Below, piece after piece: positions 9,922-22,183 of a DNA stretch of 64,000 nt; the stretch's first letter is position 1, and the number at the start of each line of letters is the position of its first letter. Made by a program: the position numbers and the translations under genes. The notes under the pieces are model-generated. The model did no database searches. It was not told the origin of the DNA and saw nothing but the letters and a program-made list of their open reading frames with translations. Source of the DNA: Fistulifera solaris (taxonomy: Eukaryota; Bacillariophyta; Bacillariophyceae; Naviculales; Stauroneidaceae); the NCBI GenBank assembly GCA_030295235.1, contig AP026130.1:1116001-1180000 (forward strand), written 5' to 3'.

Positions 9922-12900
9922 ATGGCGCGCAAAAAGGCCAAGGCTAAAGGTTCTGACACGCGGGGATACAATCAACAAAACAACTCGCATCAACTTCCGC
10001 CCAAGCGAAACACACCGTCTCACGAAGCCAAATCATCGTATGATGTCTCGAAAACCCGAACGTGCACGCTCCGTCTTACTGAAGCCATGGAAACAGAATT
10101 GCGGGAATTTTTGGGTGAATTTCCTTTGCCACAAACGACGGCGCTCCCGTCGGATCGCTTTGGAAAACGGCTCACCAACATTTACGATCGACTGATCGAT
10201 CTAGGCTTTGCCTTCCAAGATATCCAACAAGCTGTGTCGCAGTTGCGCTATCACATCACTTTAGAGCTAGCGCTAGACTGGCTGTGCTGGCATGTTGATG
10301 TTTTACCTCCAAGATTCACGGACGAACGACTCGATGTGTCAACAAACTCGTCCTTGGTCTGGGTGGAGCCGATGACGAAAGCAGTAAGGACTTCAGAGAA
10401 CAAATCAACTGTGGAGAGAGATTTCGACACTACAGTCGAGTTCGCTAAGCCCGGCACTCTTTACCAGAAATTCCAAGGAGGAGATCAGTGTGATGAAAAA
10501 GATACTGCCATGTCGGATGCTCAAAAGCAGTGGCTTCTTTCGCAGTATCAATACGAGGAGGAGGAAGACGGAGAAAAAGAAGATGACCATGACTTAAGCA
10601 TGTCATTAGACGATTCTTCACCCGGCACTATACTACGCGAAGATGATGAATTGAACCGGGATAGATTGAGACTGAAGCAACTCAAGGTGGAATTGGAGCC
10701 CCTGGAATCGCAATTGAATGACGAGGCGTCGTGCTATATTATGAGTAAGCACGAGCTCAAGGCGATGCACAGTCGCGTGAAACCTCTCAAAGGTCAGATT
10801 AAAGTGCTAGAAGAAAAAATCGCTGGTCGAGAAAGGAAACTTGAGCTCCAAAGTCCCGTACATGAGCCTTTAGTAGACGGTGATAACGAAGAGGACAATT
10901 TTTGGATATTTTTAGCATGAGCAACGAAGATACCAATTCTAACGTTGATAAAGCAATGTCCTCACAAGTGAAAAAAGATGATGGAGACGAAATCCCGCTA
11001 ACTATCCCGAAAGATTCCGTGCCGAAATCGTGGACGGGGATGAAACCCAAAGCTCTTCTCGAAGATTACTGTCGACGACACAAGCTTCCTCAGCCATCAT
11101 TTCAGCGTACGACGAAAACCTCGTGTACACTAAGATTGAAGGGTTCGACGGGTGAAGCAGAAGTGGGAGTGATTTATCAGAATGGCCCAACGCTTGATGA
11201 TGCGCAGCATTTTGCTGCAACAAAAGCATTGTTTCAATTAGATTCGAAGGCAAACATTCAACACCTCCTACCTCCTTTTCATCGCCAAGTTTGGTCGGAA
11301 TGGAGGAGCACGGCAAAATTGATGGAAGATAGAATTAAAATAGATGAGGGGGCGAAACGTAAAAACGAAATTGATCAGCTTTTGAATCTGTTATCTAACG
11401 ATGACGAGGTGGGTCGCCAAAACAACAAAAGTAGAACACGGGCTAGAGGACATGATGGATATAAACGACCAAGCAGAATATCTATGGAAGGAAGTGAAAG
11501 AATTAAATTTGAGCAGTTCAGCTCGCTTATCTCAAGAGAGCATTCAGCTGAAGAACGAGTTCGAGACCATGGTAAAGTCTGAGCAATATCGAAGGCATTT
11601 AGAACTGAGAGAGAAACTTCCCGTTTACGGCTTTCGAGATTCAATCATAGAAGCTATCGATAATAATCCGGTCACGATCATATCCGCAGAGACAGGAGCA
11701 GGAAAAACTACTCAGGTTTGTTATTGAATTGTTTTCTGCCCAGCACGTGTTTAATTGAGTCTAACGTCTTTCGCAGGTACCACAGTTTCTTCTATCGACT
11801 GCTTTATTACAAGGAAAAGGAGGTCTCACATCAATAATATGCACACAGCCTCGAAGGGTTGCCGCTACATCTGTCGCTGAGCGTGTTGCGGAAGAGGTTG
11901 GAGAGCGGTCTGTTGGCGGTTTGGTCGGCTATCAGATTCGAATGGAAAGTTCCAAATCCAGTCGAACAAAGCTTCTCTTTTGTACAACAGGTGTCATCCT
12001 GCGTCGACTAATCGAAGACCCTATACTGAACGGTGTATCGCACGTGGTAGTTGATGAAGTTCACGAACGCCAGTGGCAAATCGATGTTCTCCTCATGTCA
12101 CTGAAAACACTCATGCAAGGGAGACGACCGGATTTGAAAGTAGTTTTGGTAAGTCATTCCAGGCTCCGTCCTTATTGATTATCAACTTAAAACTCACAAA
12201 AAGACACTAAGATGTCAGCCACACTTGATTCTGGTCTTTTCTCGTCCTACTTTTGGTCTGCCCCTGTGTTGAGCGTCCCAGGGCGGACCTTTCCAGTGAA
12301 GAATTACTTTCTGGAAGATTTGCTCGAAAAGACAGGGCACATCATCGAAGAAGATTCTCGATACGCACATAGAAGCTTTGTACGAATGGACAAGGTTGAT
12401 TTACAGATAACGGAACGCGGGGGACGAAAGAGACGCGATGTCGCCTACTTGCAATCGCAGACAGATGCAGAAGTCTCAAAAGAATTCATGGGTTACTCGA
12501 TGTCTACGCGAAGGTGAATACATTGAATATATTGCGCATTACTTTGTCGCTGTACTAACTCGTTTGTTTTCAAGATCGATGGACAGAGTTGATGAGACGA
12601 TCCTCAACTATGACCTGATTGAAGATGTCTTGGAGCTTCTCTTCTCTCATTCAAACACCTTCACAACAACGGACAATGTTGAAGTAAAGAATGGAGCTGT
12701 ACTAATTTTTCTTCCGGGCTTGCGAGAAATTCGAACATTGATGGATCGACTGTCAGGAAGAACGATCTTCCGCAATAACGATAAGTTAGAGGTGATACCG
12801 CTGCATTCATCATTGTCATCAAAAGATCAACGGCGAGCATTCAAGCCAGCAAACAAAGGGTGCCGAAAAATCATCATTTCAACGAATATTGCAGAAACTA

Positions 12901-14198
12901 GCGTTACAATTCCGGACGTAACATGTATCATTGATAGCGGGCTAGTACGAGAAATTCAGCGCGACCAACGGACTGGAACGCAAAAGCTCGTAACGACATG
13001 GTGTTCGAAGGCAAATACTAAGCAGAGGTGTGGACGAGCAGGCAGGGTACAACCAGGGATATCGTTAAGACTCTTTTCGTCAAAGACTGAAGCTCTGATG
13101 AAGAGCGTCACTGATCCAGAATTGAAGCGAATACCTTTGGAAGAAGTTTGTCTGACGATTTTAGCATCTGGCTTGTCAACTTCGTGCAAATCATTTCTTG
13201 CAAATGCTCCTGAACCTCCATTGGTATCCGCCATCGACGTTTCCTTAGAAGAGTTAAGATGCATTGGTGCTATATCGATTGAAAAACCTGACGGAATTAG
13301 CTCCGATGGTCCTCGCGAAGAGTTGACCGCGTTGGGTGAGCACCTTACAAAGATACCAATCGATGCAAGATTGGGGAAAATGCTTATATATGGCACTATG
13401 TTTCAGTGCCTCGATCCGGCCCTAACTCTAGCTGCGTGTCTCTCTGCATCCCAAACCCCTTTCGTTTTGTCAATTTTGGATGGCGAGGAGGTTAAGGCTG
13501 CGCATTCCTCATTTCTTGATACTTCATCGGACTTTGTTACTTTGCTCAATGTGTGGGAAGGATTTGTGTCTGCCGGGTCCGCAGCGCGCCGATTTTGCCG
13601 TGAAAAGTATTTAAATTACAATGCCTTTCTTGAAATTGCAGATGCACGTGACCAATTCTTATCTCATCTGTGCACCATTGGGTTCGTTGATCGAAAAGTG
13701 CTTCTTGACGGCCAAAGAAATTACAACTTTCAGAGCAAATCACCTGATGTGATTCATTTCGTCATATGTGCCGGACTTTATCCAAACGTGGCCAAGATGG
13801 AATCTGACTTGGGGCTTGTCCACAAGACGGAAAAGGTTTCTATACACAACAGTTCTGTTAACGCGAAATCACTGAAAGATCGTCCGTCAGACTGGGTAGC
13901 ATTCCATGAGAAACTAGGAACCGGGCGCCAGATCACAATTTCAACCACATGCTTTGTACATCCTTTCTCGTTGTTTCTACTTGGACCAATGATTCACATT
14001 GAACACATCTTACGAGAAGTCGAGATAGATAATTGGATCAAGCTTACTTTGTCTGGAAAAACGGCAGTGCTGCTAAAAGGACTCAAACATCGGCTGGAAC
14101 GATCGCTGAAAAATTACATCCAACAAGTGAACGATGATAGCAACGTTTTTGACGTAAAGGTGATTGATAAAATCATCTCTATTTTATGTCAAGTCTAG
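9922..14198 (+). CDS. DHX29: DHX29-type DExH-box RNA helicase, two compensating frameshifts in this sequence
   Basis: ATP-dependent helicase that binds the 40S subunit and helps scanning through structured 5' UTRs. The N-terminal region carries DHX29-specific segments: [12 protein letters not shown]...LALDWLC (residues 95-125), and later [16 protein letters not shown] and [14 protein letters not shown]. The helicase core has GAGKTT (motif I), DEVHE (II), SAT (III), STNIAETS (V) and QRCGRAGR (VI). HA2 and OB-fold regions follow. GT-AG introns are at 11716-11776, 12149-12211 and 12514-12574. The frame moves at 10899-10903 (T5, one base short) and back at 11411-11413 (one G too many). With both corrected the protein is about 1363 residues, near the length of animal DHX29. 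The segment between the breaks is clearly coding, so this is one gene. Confidence 0.92.
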
Positions 14199-14257
14199 AA
14201 AATCATTGTCCCAAAAGATCGTAGCTTCAAAGTACTGTACAGTAAGATCATTTGAAT

Positions 14258-17051
14258 TTACATCGCAGCATTCGGCAGATTACTACCTCTTTGAATTTCA
14301 ATAAGGCGAACAATATTGTCGTAGCCCGCTTCGGAAAGCGACTTCTCTACTTCGTCAAAGAAGTTCGATTCTGGCTTCTCTTGGATTCGTCCCTCATTGT
14401 ACATGGTCCAAAGATCAAGCAAGATGTGACCGGCTTGGGAAACAGCCCCATTCTTCATTTCTGCTCTCGCCCAGAATTCAAAAGAGGTGCAATTTGGAAA
14501 CACATTCTTAATACCCCTTGCGTCCAGCGCCTTCATCTCTTCGACAAGTCCTTGTATCCTAGCTGTTGTGCCCACTTTACCGGATGTTGAGCACGAATAA
14601 ATAAGACTGTTGAAAGCATCGGTATCTGGCACCAGCCCCATTTCTTGCATATTTCGTAGTAAGGTTTCAACTTTTTCTACTCGATATTCATCTTCTGAAT
14701 GAGCGATTTGCCTCATTACTGATTTATACCTTCCAATCCTTGGTACGACGGCAGAACGCTTTTTCAGAAAATCTTCGTGCAATATCAACAGCAGACCGTA
14801 AGCATAGTCAGAGCGATCCTGGCGTTGGAACAGGTTTAATACTCGATCACACAAAATAGCATATAAAGCAAGCGGTTTGCCTTGCTTTAGTCGATGGGTT
14901 CGCATGCTCGTCACCAGGGAATAAGCTCGTTTTGCTGCCGTAGGAAGGGACGATCTCGCCCAACAAGAAAGAAGGGCGTCATAAATCTGTGCATCTGGAG
15001 GAGGAGCAAGACCTGCTCTGTACAAATCTAGCAACGTCTGCACGAGTTCGTCAGCTTTCAGCGCAGCGTCGCGTGCATAGGATCTATCCCAAGCGGAGAA
15101 GACAAGTCCAAAAGGTCGATCCGAACTCTTCCTAATTGCTTTTCCTTGGCTAACGAACAAATTCTCATCAAGACAGCATGCGCAATCTGCGGATCGGCTT
15201 TAGCAAAAGCCAATAGAATAGCTTTCAGTTGCATATGCTCGGGTTGCTGCCCAAATGCATTCTCCCTACAAAGCTCCATTGCTTCCCATACGAGCTCTGT
15301 GGCTCGATGTAATCCATCGTTGTGCAGCAACAAAATCTGTATGAGCATTGTATAAGAGTAAAAATCTGGTGGGGACTTGGTGCTCCTCTTCATTTCTTGA
15401 AACAATGAATCGGCTTCCTCACTTGCATTGACTGCCCTGTTGTTTGCGAAAAACAAAGATGCCAACATAACGTTGTAGGTCGCCGTATCTGGACCCGAGT
15501 CCAGAAATCCGAAATGGTATAGATCTTTTATCCGTTGAAATAACAGGCGTGTTCGGTCTACATTTCCTGCCCTCGACCATGCGTCCATTAAAGTGGTCAG
15601 AAGTGTAAGAGACGGCTTCAAGTCTTTACGACCCTCCATAAACAAAGAGTACACCTCGTCAACTAGGTCTTGAGCCTTCTCAGGCTGTGATGCCTTTGCA
15701 AATGCGTTCGTGACAGTAGCATAAGAGAATAGATCAGGTGGAGACTCTAGCTGTCCTCTGCTATGTAGGTCCTTCATCTCTTGCAGCAAAGATAGACAAC
15801 GATCTGCTTGACCAGCTCGAGCCCAGCAAGATAGAACGGTGTTAAATGTTTTGACATCAGCTTGAACAGGCGGAAAGGTCTTTGGGTCATACATGCGTGC
15901 CAGGAGAGATTGAACGCGTTCGGCGGCATTACTGCCGTGCGACCTCGCCCAAGCCGAGATGACCGTATTCCAACTCACGACGTCCGGCTTGGGTGCACTT
16001 CCTTTCCAATCCAGTAGCGGATATCCTTCCTGAAGTTGCCACTGTTCGCACATGTCTTTCAGCAACTGTTCCGCAGCCTCGCCGTTTCCAACCTTGGCGT
16101 AAGCCGCCAACAAGCAGTTGTAAGACCGAATGTCCAACGGGATAACGTTTTGCGCTCGTTCCAGAGTGCCCGCGCCCGATCCGGTCGCGCACAAGCCGTC
16201 CAAGACGACAAAACCTTATTTAATGCCTTCGTTCGTGGATGAAACGACCCAAGAGACGATGCATTTGGCTGATTTAATTCGGTCATCCGATCTAGCACTG
16301 CCTCGGCAAAGGCAGCCTCTGTGACAGACTTTAATCGCTTCGCCCTTCTTGAAGCTACACCCAAGATGACTTGCAACGAAGAGCCCGAAAGTTCAAGTGA
16401 TGGACTTTCATTACATAACTGGTCGAGTTTTGCGAGGAGCTGTGCCGGCAAGATGACACTCTCGCCGTTATTTTCTTTAATTGAATCATGCACACATTCC
16501 CAGTTTTCCACAAGACGATCAATGATTTGCCAATCCAGAAAATCTGAGGAAATGCTTGCGTTTCCTAGCTTTTGTTCATGTACCAGTCTCGAAAGGAGAA
16601 GTATTGACATCTGTACAGATAATGGTGTCTTTTGATAGGTCCACCATTCGAGTTGGTCTTCAGCGCTATTCCAGATGCTAGAATCGTTCGTACCCGGAGG
16701 AGTCTCTTGCAAAAATCGTTTTGTTCTTTCGAAAATATCGCGATCTTCCGTATAGGTTTGTGAGCTGTATAAACGATAACTCTTCCAAGGCAATGTAGAA
16801 GATATTTTCTGCTGCCATTGACACCTCTGTGCGGATGGAACTGCGAAAGTATTATAATGCGCGCATATCTTCTTAACAACATTCGACGGCAGTCCTTGTC
16901 GAAGCATCTTCTTGTATTCTCTACTTGTAACGGAGCTGATAGGTGTTATTACTACGTATAATCCGTTCTCTCTCTTGCAAATGCGCTTGCTCGATGCGAT
17001 GAAAATCAATGTATATCGGAGGTGCGCAGTACATCCGCATCCGGTTATCAT
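14258..17051 (-). CDS. pentatricopeptide repeat (PPR) protein, two frameshifts in this sequence
   Basis: Organellar RNA-binding protein built from repeated helix pairs of about 35 residues. Typical units are SYNCLLAAYAKVGNGEAAEQLL, SWNTVISAWARS, TFNTVLSCWARAGQADRCLSLL, SYATVTNAFAKASQPEKAQDLV and IYDALLSCWARS. The start is either 17051 or, more likely, the Met at 16907, which opens a basic, Ser/Arg-rich presequence (MLRQGLPSNVVKK) suited to mitochondrial import. The frame breaks at about 16169-16171 (C run) and 15140-15143 (T run). One added base at each joins three frames into about 931 residues (883 from the inner Met) with unbroken PPR periodicity. Such proteins bind specific organellar transcripts; the target cannot be told from sequence. 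It is convergent with DHX29. Confidence 0.9.
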
Positions 17052-17349
17052 GATGGATTTTATATATGCATCAACATTGTGACTATCATATCAACAAATC
17101 AAATATTTGTCGTAGCATGTCTGAACGCCAGACGAGCCTGAGGTGCACCAAAACATCGCGCAAAACATTTTTCGCAGCAACGTTCGACCGTTGAGAAAGA
17201 AAAACAAAATGAAACTGTTTCCATTATGATTTGTATAAGAAATTGTTTTGCACTTCACCAAAATACTTTTCAAGCTGCAACGCACCATCCGCGTCATTTC
17301 GCAGGAACTCGTATCATTGACGAAGCAGTCGAAATTGTTTACAACAAAC

Positions 17350-17859
17350 ATGACCTATCGTGCCACATCGCCACGAAGGGGGTACAACCCCGAAGTGATC
17401 GATGTCAGTGCCCGCGAGGAAAACGCTCGCCTGCATTATCAGGAACATAACCGGGGATACTCTCCTCGAAGAGATCGCCTTGTCGACAGCGCATCGTCGG
17501 TCTCTGTGGCGAACTTCGTTGCCAGAGTTCGAAATGATATTCACTCGGAGAAAGTTCGCGTTCGAAGCAAGATTCAAGACATTCGTTACAATCGACTGGT
17601 TTATGACAAAACCCAAAATGACATTCACAGAACTGTCTTCGAACAGCACGATGAAATGCTAGCTAGACTCAGAACACTTGAGGACGAGTTGGAGTTTAAC
17701 GTCAACGAATGCATTCGCCTTCAGACCGAATTGGATCGCATTCACCGAAAGGAAGAATGGAACAGCCTGCAGTCCGAATCTCGAAGGTCTGTGTCCAACA
17801 ACAGGTCCAAACGCTCACGTATGAGACGCGGCACTCGTAAACTTCCGATCAGTGTTTGA
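17350..17859 (+). CDS. small basic coiled-coil protein, unknown function
   Basis: A 169-residue frame starting at MTYRATSPRRGYNP; an in-frame upstream extension to 17248 is possible but looks untranslated. The N-terminal 60 residues hold two SPRR-type sites (TSPRRGY, YSPRRDR) that would suit proline-directed kinases. Residues 70-140 form a heptad-rich coiled coil (RVRNDIHSEKVRVRSKIQ, ARLRTLEDELEFN). The C-terminus is very basic (NNRSKRSRMRRGTRK). I do not recognise the family. The gene is convergent with the 17980-19176 gene, and the two stops are only about 120 bp apart. Confidence 0.65.
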   Translation: MTYRATSPRRGYNPEVIDVSAREENARLHYQEHNRGYSPRRDRLVDSASSVSVANFVARVRNDIHSEKVRVRSKIQDIRYNRLVYDKTQNDIHRTVFEQHDEMLARLRTLEDELEFNVNECIRLQTELDRIHRKEEWNSLQSESRRSVSNNRSKRSRMRRGTRKLPISV

Positions 17860-17979
17860 AGTGCAGGCTTCTGTTCATTCTAACTAACTACTACCTTTGT
17901 TGTTTTACACAAAATACTTAACAAGAATAACGTAACTCATCAGGTATCCATGTTCAACATAGATTTAGTCGTTAATGAG

Positions 17980-19176
17980 CTAGTAACTGGCGGATTTCAC
18001 TCCAGCTGACATCGACGGTCTCCTCCTTTTGTTTTCTTTCACCGTTTCTTCTAGATCGGTCATCGAGCCCATGTTTCTGATCGTCTGTTCCAAAGCTTTT
18101 AAAATTTCCTCATCAGCTTTCGTTCGTTTTCCCTTTCCTCGTTTCTTTTTCGGCTTGTCACTTTCCTCTTTTTCTTTTGTTTCGACAACTGGTTGTTCCG
18201 ATGTGTCGCTGCTTTGATTGTCAGTTTCGGTCTTTTCCGAGATTTCGGACACAGCGCTTGTTTCGTTGGCGCTAGACATCTTCTCTGAAGTAGAGCAACT
18301 CTTATCATCGACGACCACCATTTCGGAGGATTCACTTACTGTTGTTTTTGTCACGCTGACGGGCTTTTCCGATGTATTACTGTCTTCTAACGTTTCTTCC
18401 GTGATTTCTGTCACCAGAGTTGCTCCATCTTGCTCGTATTCTTCAAGGATGTTGCACACCTCTTGATTATTCAGAAATACCGATGCATATTCGCGCAAAC
18501 AAGCCAGTTTTTCGCATCGCTCAATTTCCTTTGTTAGCATTTGTACGTGTGCCGTCATGATAGCATGATCCATCCTGTAGGCACGGAGTTCCTCGACATG
18601 TATCGGTTCCTCATTTCCTTTGCTATGCGATAAGAGGAAGCCTCTTTTGCTTGGACGAATTGCGTTTTCAACGTCTTCGTTAGAAGGCAAATCTTCATAT
18701 TGATCGACTGTGTCGTTCAACTGCTCCAAGAAATGAAACCAAGGGAGAGTTTCTTTTTGAAGTGTGTGCACTTTGTCGGCGTACTCTATCTGCTGGGAAA
18801 GTTCTACATGAGTAGCCCTCTGTGCCCGCTTTTCCGCTCGAACGTTTCTTTGAAATGACTCTTCCGATTTTACCAACGACGAGCGAATAAAGTCTCGTTG
18901 CTCTCTCAACTCTCCCTCCAGGTTATCTTTGTACGCCACAATTTCCTTCGCTTCCGCTTGCAACTTCTCGATACGGCATTCTCTCTCTCCTTTCGGTAGC
19001 TTTTCCATTGATTGTTTGAATACGAAGTCTTTCCATGCTTCTTCGAATTTCTTCAGAAAAACAATGTTCTCGTCGTTGCCCTTGAAGGACTCATCCAAGC
19101 CATCAACCGTTACTGGAGCTGCAATCAGATCGTAAAGCATCGATGGATGCGCTGATGGAGCACGCAGCTGCTGCAT
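17980..19176 (-). CDS. coiled-coil protein with acidic Ser/Thr-rich tail, unknown function
   Basis: An intact 398-residue frame. Residues 40-160 and 200-240 are strongly helical and charged (IEKLQAEAKEIVAYKDNLEG, EKRAQRATHVELSQQ), giving a predicted coiled coil. Residues 250-330 are disordered and rich in Ser, Thr and Glu with repeated TSE/SEK/SET steps, likely phosphorylation sites. A Lys/Arg cluster (KPKKKRGKGKRTK) resembles a nuclear localisation signal, and a short helix follows. No family is recognised. The start could be 19176 or the Met at residue 13. Confidence 0.65.
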   Translation of the reverse strand: MQQLRAPSAHPSMLYDLIAAPVTVDGLDESFKGNDENIVFLKKFEEAWKDFVFKQSMEKLPKGERECRIEKLQAEAKEIVAYKDNLEGELREQRDFIRSSLVKSEESFQRNVRAEKRAQRATHVELSQQIEYADKVHTLQKETLPWFHFLEQLNDTVDQYEDLPSNEDVENAIRPSKRGFLLSHSKGNEEPIHVEELRAYRMDHAIMTAHVQMLTKEIERCEKLACLREYASVFLNNQEVCNILEEYEQDGATLVTEITEETLEDSNTSEKPVSVTKTTVSESSEMVVVDDKSCSTSEKMSSANETSAVSEISEKTETDNQSSDTSEQPVVETKEKEESDKPKKKRGKGKRTKADEEILKALEQTIRNMGSMTDLEETVKENKRRRPSMSAGVKSASY

Positions 19177-19637
19177 GCTATCTCGAATGGATGGATAGAG
19201 TAAATGTGTTAATAAAGCCTCAGTGGATGATCAAAATGGATTTTGTACTTCTCGATGGTCTCGTAATTCTTGTTTGGTTTTTGTTCTTTGTGGCATCGTC
19301 GCGCCTCGCGCCGCATCGTCGCCAACAGAAAGTTACACTATGACGACCTTGTCATTTCGGTATTGACGAATAGGCACAGAATGTCTTATGACAGGTGGAT
19401 GTATATAGACTTCAACTATACTGAAAGACTGAACCTTAACAAAATCAAGGATAGAAAAGGGCCAATATAAGCATTTGAGTACTTTCTGGCGAGACGTGCC
19501 TCACTTTTTTTGTCGCCAAACAAGGCAAAGTTTGAAAACGAGGAGAACGAAATTGTAATTACCAGGTATTCTTGCCCGGTGGAAGCTGAAGGTGCACATT
19601 ACATTCTTTGCCCCGTCTATGCTTCAAAAGACACAGG

Positions 19638-22078
19638 ATGGGAAACTCACAATCATTTGACGATGAAACAACGTACGGAAAGGATAGCCTTTTGCCGAGA
19701 CCGACGATAGTTCCTTGCTTGTGAACGAACACGGCAGTAAAGCACAGCGCTTTCGGAAGAACAAGAACAGTCCGGCTGCTTCGAGAGCACAGTTTGTCCC
19801 AGAAGAGTTTCGGAGTCGTCACCAACGCGACTTCGGTCGAGGTTATGATTACGAGCGAAGAGAAGACCCGATTAGTGATCAAGTTGAAGTGTATTCCCCT
19901 GATGAGTTAACGGATCGCGACGAGCTAAGCGCAATGACGGATATGGCATGGAAGCACCTGTCAAAGCACATGCGATCACCATCCGATACTATTGAGTTGA
20001 TTAACGCTGACGAAGAATTCTCGCTTCGACAGAGCAGAGACGATGATGGTGGCGACAGAAAAAGCGGATTCACCTCTAGAGTTCGATCACCGATGATTTC
20101 GTCGTCGTTGAGAGAAACGGTAGTCAATGAAAAAGTCCTCGGATACACGTCGCACCTTGCAAGAAAAAGTCAACAATCTGGTAGTGTTAGAAAGAAATCT
20201 GATCAGGACAAATACAACGTACGCACGTATAGCGCTGAAGAGACCTGTACGAGATCATACAGCAAAGATTTCATGATGGAACCACCACCATCACCAGAGA
20301 GTTTCTTCGGGCTTGGCGACATATGGAAAAATGATAGCCTGCAATCAACTAAATCCGATCAAAGCCCAGTTTATTCTCCTCGATCCCCTGTTTCTCCCAC
20401 ATCGCCTCGGAGAAACGAGGGCAAGCAGGATATTGCGATCAGAATGGAAAATATAACGTCGCGTCTTGACGCAATGACAGAAAGTCAGAAATCACCGTCA
20501 ATCCAGCATGAGAAAGTTTGGGAGCACGACACTATTCAAGAAAGTCTGAATTCATTGCTGTTGCAATCTCCTCGATCTCTTCAGCAAGCCAGTGAAGATT
20601 GGAATCTCGATGAAATTTACGCTCGTTTAGATGAACTGAGTAAGAAGGAGCTGGCGGATCATGACGAGACCACCAAAAGTCTCACAGAAGCAACAATTCA
20701 AGAAACTACTCTTCACGACGACGAAATAAATATTGAAAGTGAAAGTGTCATTGAGGTCCAGCAAGTCGACAGAAATGCTTTCCCAATCCGACAGGAAGCG
20801 ATTGAAAGCGAATCCACGCTAAGCTTGATGCAACTCAGCAGTAAGAACGAGGCGCTGGTTGTTGAGATCAGTACCAACGATCAGGAGAAGATTACCTACT
20901 CTCAAAAACAAAGCGACTTCTGTATCGAGACATCTGTTGCGTCACACCATGTCGTACAAAAGCCGGTAGATGATGACTACGTAGCAGCGGACAAGAGAGT
21001 TAGCGCACCTACTACCGACGTCAATATGGTACTTCTTGCCCCCAAAACTGCAGTGGGTGTACTGGTATCCCCCGAGGTGCCCAGCAACGCGGTCGACCTT
21101 CTTATTACGGAGCACTTTCTTGATCAATGCGGAAATTTTGTTACAAAGTTAGTTGAGAATCCTTTGACTAGTCCTTGTAATCGAGACGCTATTCAAGCAC
21201 ATGAAGCCAAGCTCATCGCGGACCACAATGGTCGTGACACATCTCAGCACATACAGAATACAGCAGCCGAAGACAGTCATCAGAAGGAGGCAGAAGGGCT
21301 CAATGTAACGAGCAGAGCTCAAGATGAGTCCTTTCAAGAGATGCCAACTTCACCGGTCATTTCTGCTGATTCACAGTCAGCCGTTTCAGATGAAGTGGAC
21401 GTCGAATTCGTACAAAAGTATGCTAGTTTGTTTGAAGCCTTCCTAACGGAAAACATGGACCTGATGGATCAGAATGCTGATATGATATCTTTCTTGTACG
21501 TTGCCAAACTCACCAAGATAATGGAGGCGTCAGAGAAACTGGAGTCCGCTTTCAAGCAGCGTATCGTAAAACTACGGAGCGACAAGGAATCAGTTCTATC
21601 AAAGTACAGAGAGGACTTGATCAAAGATGCAAAAGAGAAAGTGGTAAAAGGTATTCAGCACGAGCAAGAGTTGAAGACTCTTCAAGAAACAGGTCAAGTT
21701 ATGGAGGGAAAATTGAAATGGAAGCTTCTTATGGAAAATGCAAGCCGAGCTCGAGGCGAATCAATGCTATTACAGACTTTGTGGAAGACAACAATGGACA
21801 TCGATGCACCGTTGGAGTCGCTTCCTGCTGGTCACGAAATGGAAGCTATACGACAAGCCGCTATCGGCGCCCCGTCGTCCACCACTTGTCCAGAACCGGA
21901 TGACGTTCTGCTGAAAGACATACGACGATTCCAAATGGAAAACAACTTTTTAAACGCTGAAATATCTGTTTTGGAGGGCAAATTGAATCAGCGCAAGCAA
22001 ACCGCCAACACTCATTTGTGGGTAGACTCAGTCTTTCGCCGTCTGGGAGCCAAACCAAAGAAGGCCTTGAAAGATTAG
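19638..22078 (+). CDS. large coiled-coil protein with N-myristoylation signal, frameshifted in this sequence
   Basis: A long frame from 19715 has no ATG at its head. Just upstream, an ATG at 19638 opens MGNSQSFDDETTYGKDSL, a textbook N-myristoylation start (Gly2, Ser6). Adding one T to the T4 run at 19690-19693 joins the two as SLFAETDDSSLLVNEHG and gives about 813 residues. The body is disordered and rich in Ser-Pro (YSPRSPVSPTSPRR around residue 245), then charged. A helical region with EFVQKYASLFEAFLTENMDL and a coiled coil lies in the last 200 residues. A membrane-tethered scaffold is a reasonable inference; I recognise no enzyme domain. Confidence 0.7.
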
Positions 22079-22183
22079 AAGTCACCGTGAATACTACTGT
22101 TTTACTAAGCACAAAACAAAGTAATGATTGTGTATCGAAAGGATAAGAAACATAACACTTTAACGTAAAAATGTATTTGTATT

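Noticed and set aside
10895-11420. Separate gene between the DHX29 N-terminus and its helicase core
   Set aside because: Both flanks and the middle match consecutive segments of DHX29, and the two shifts cancel.
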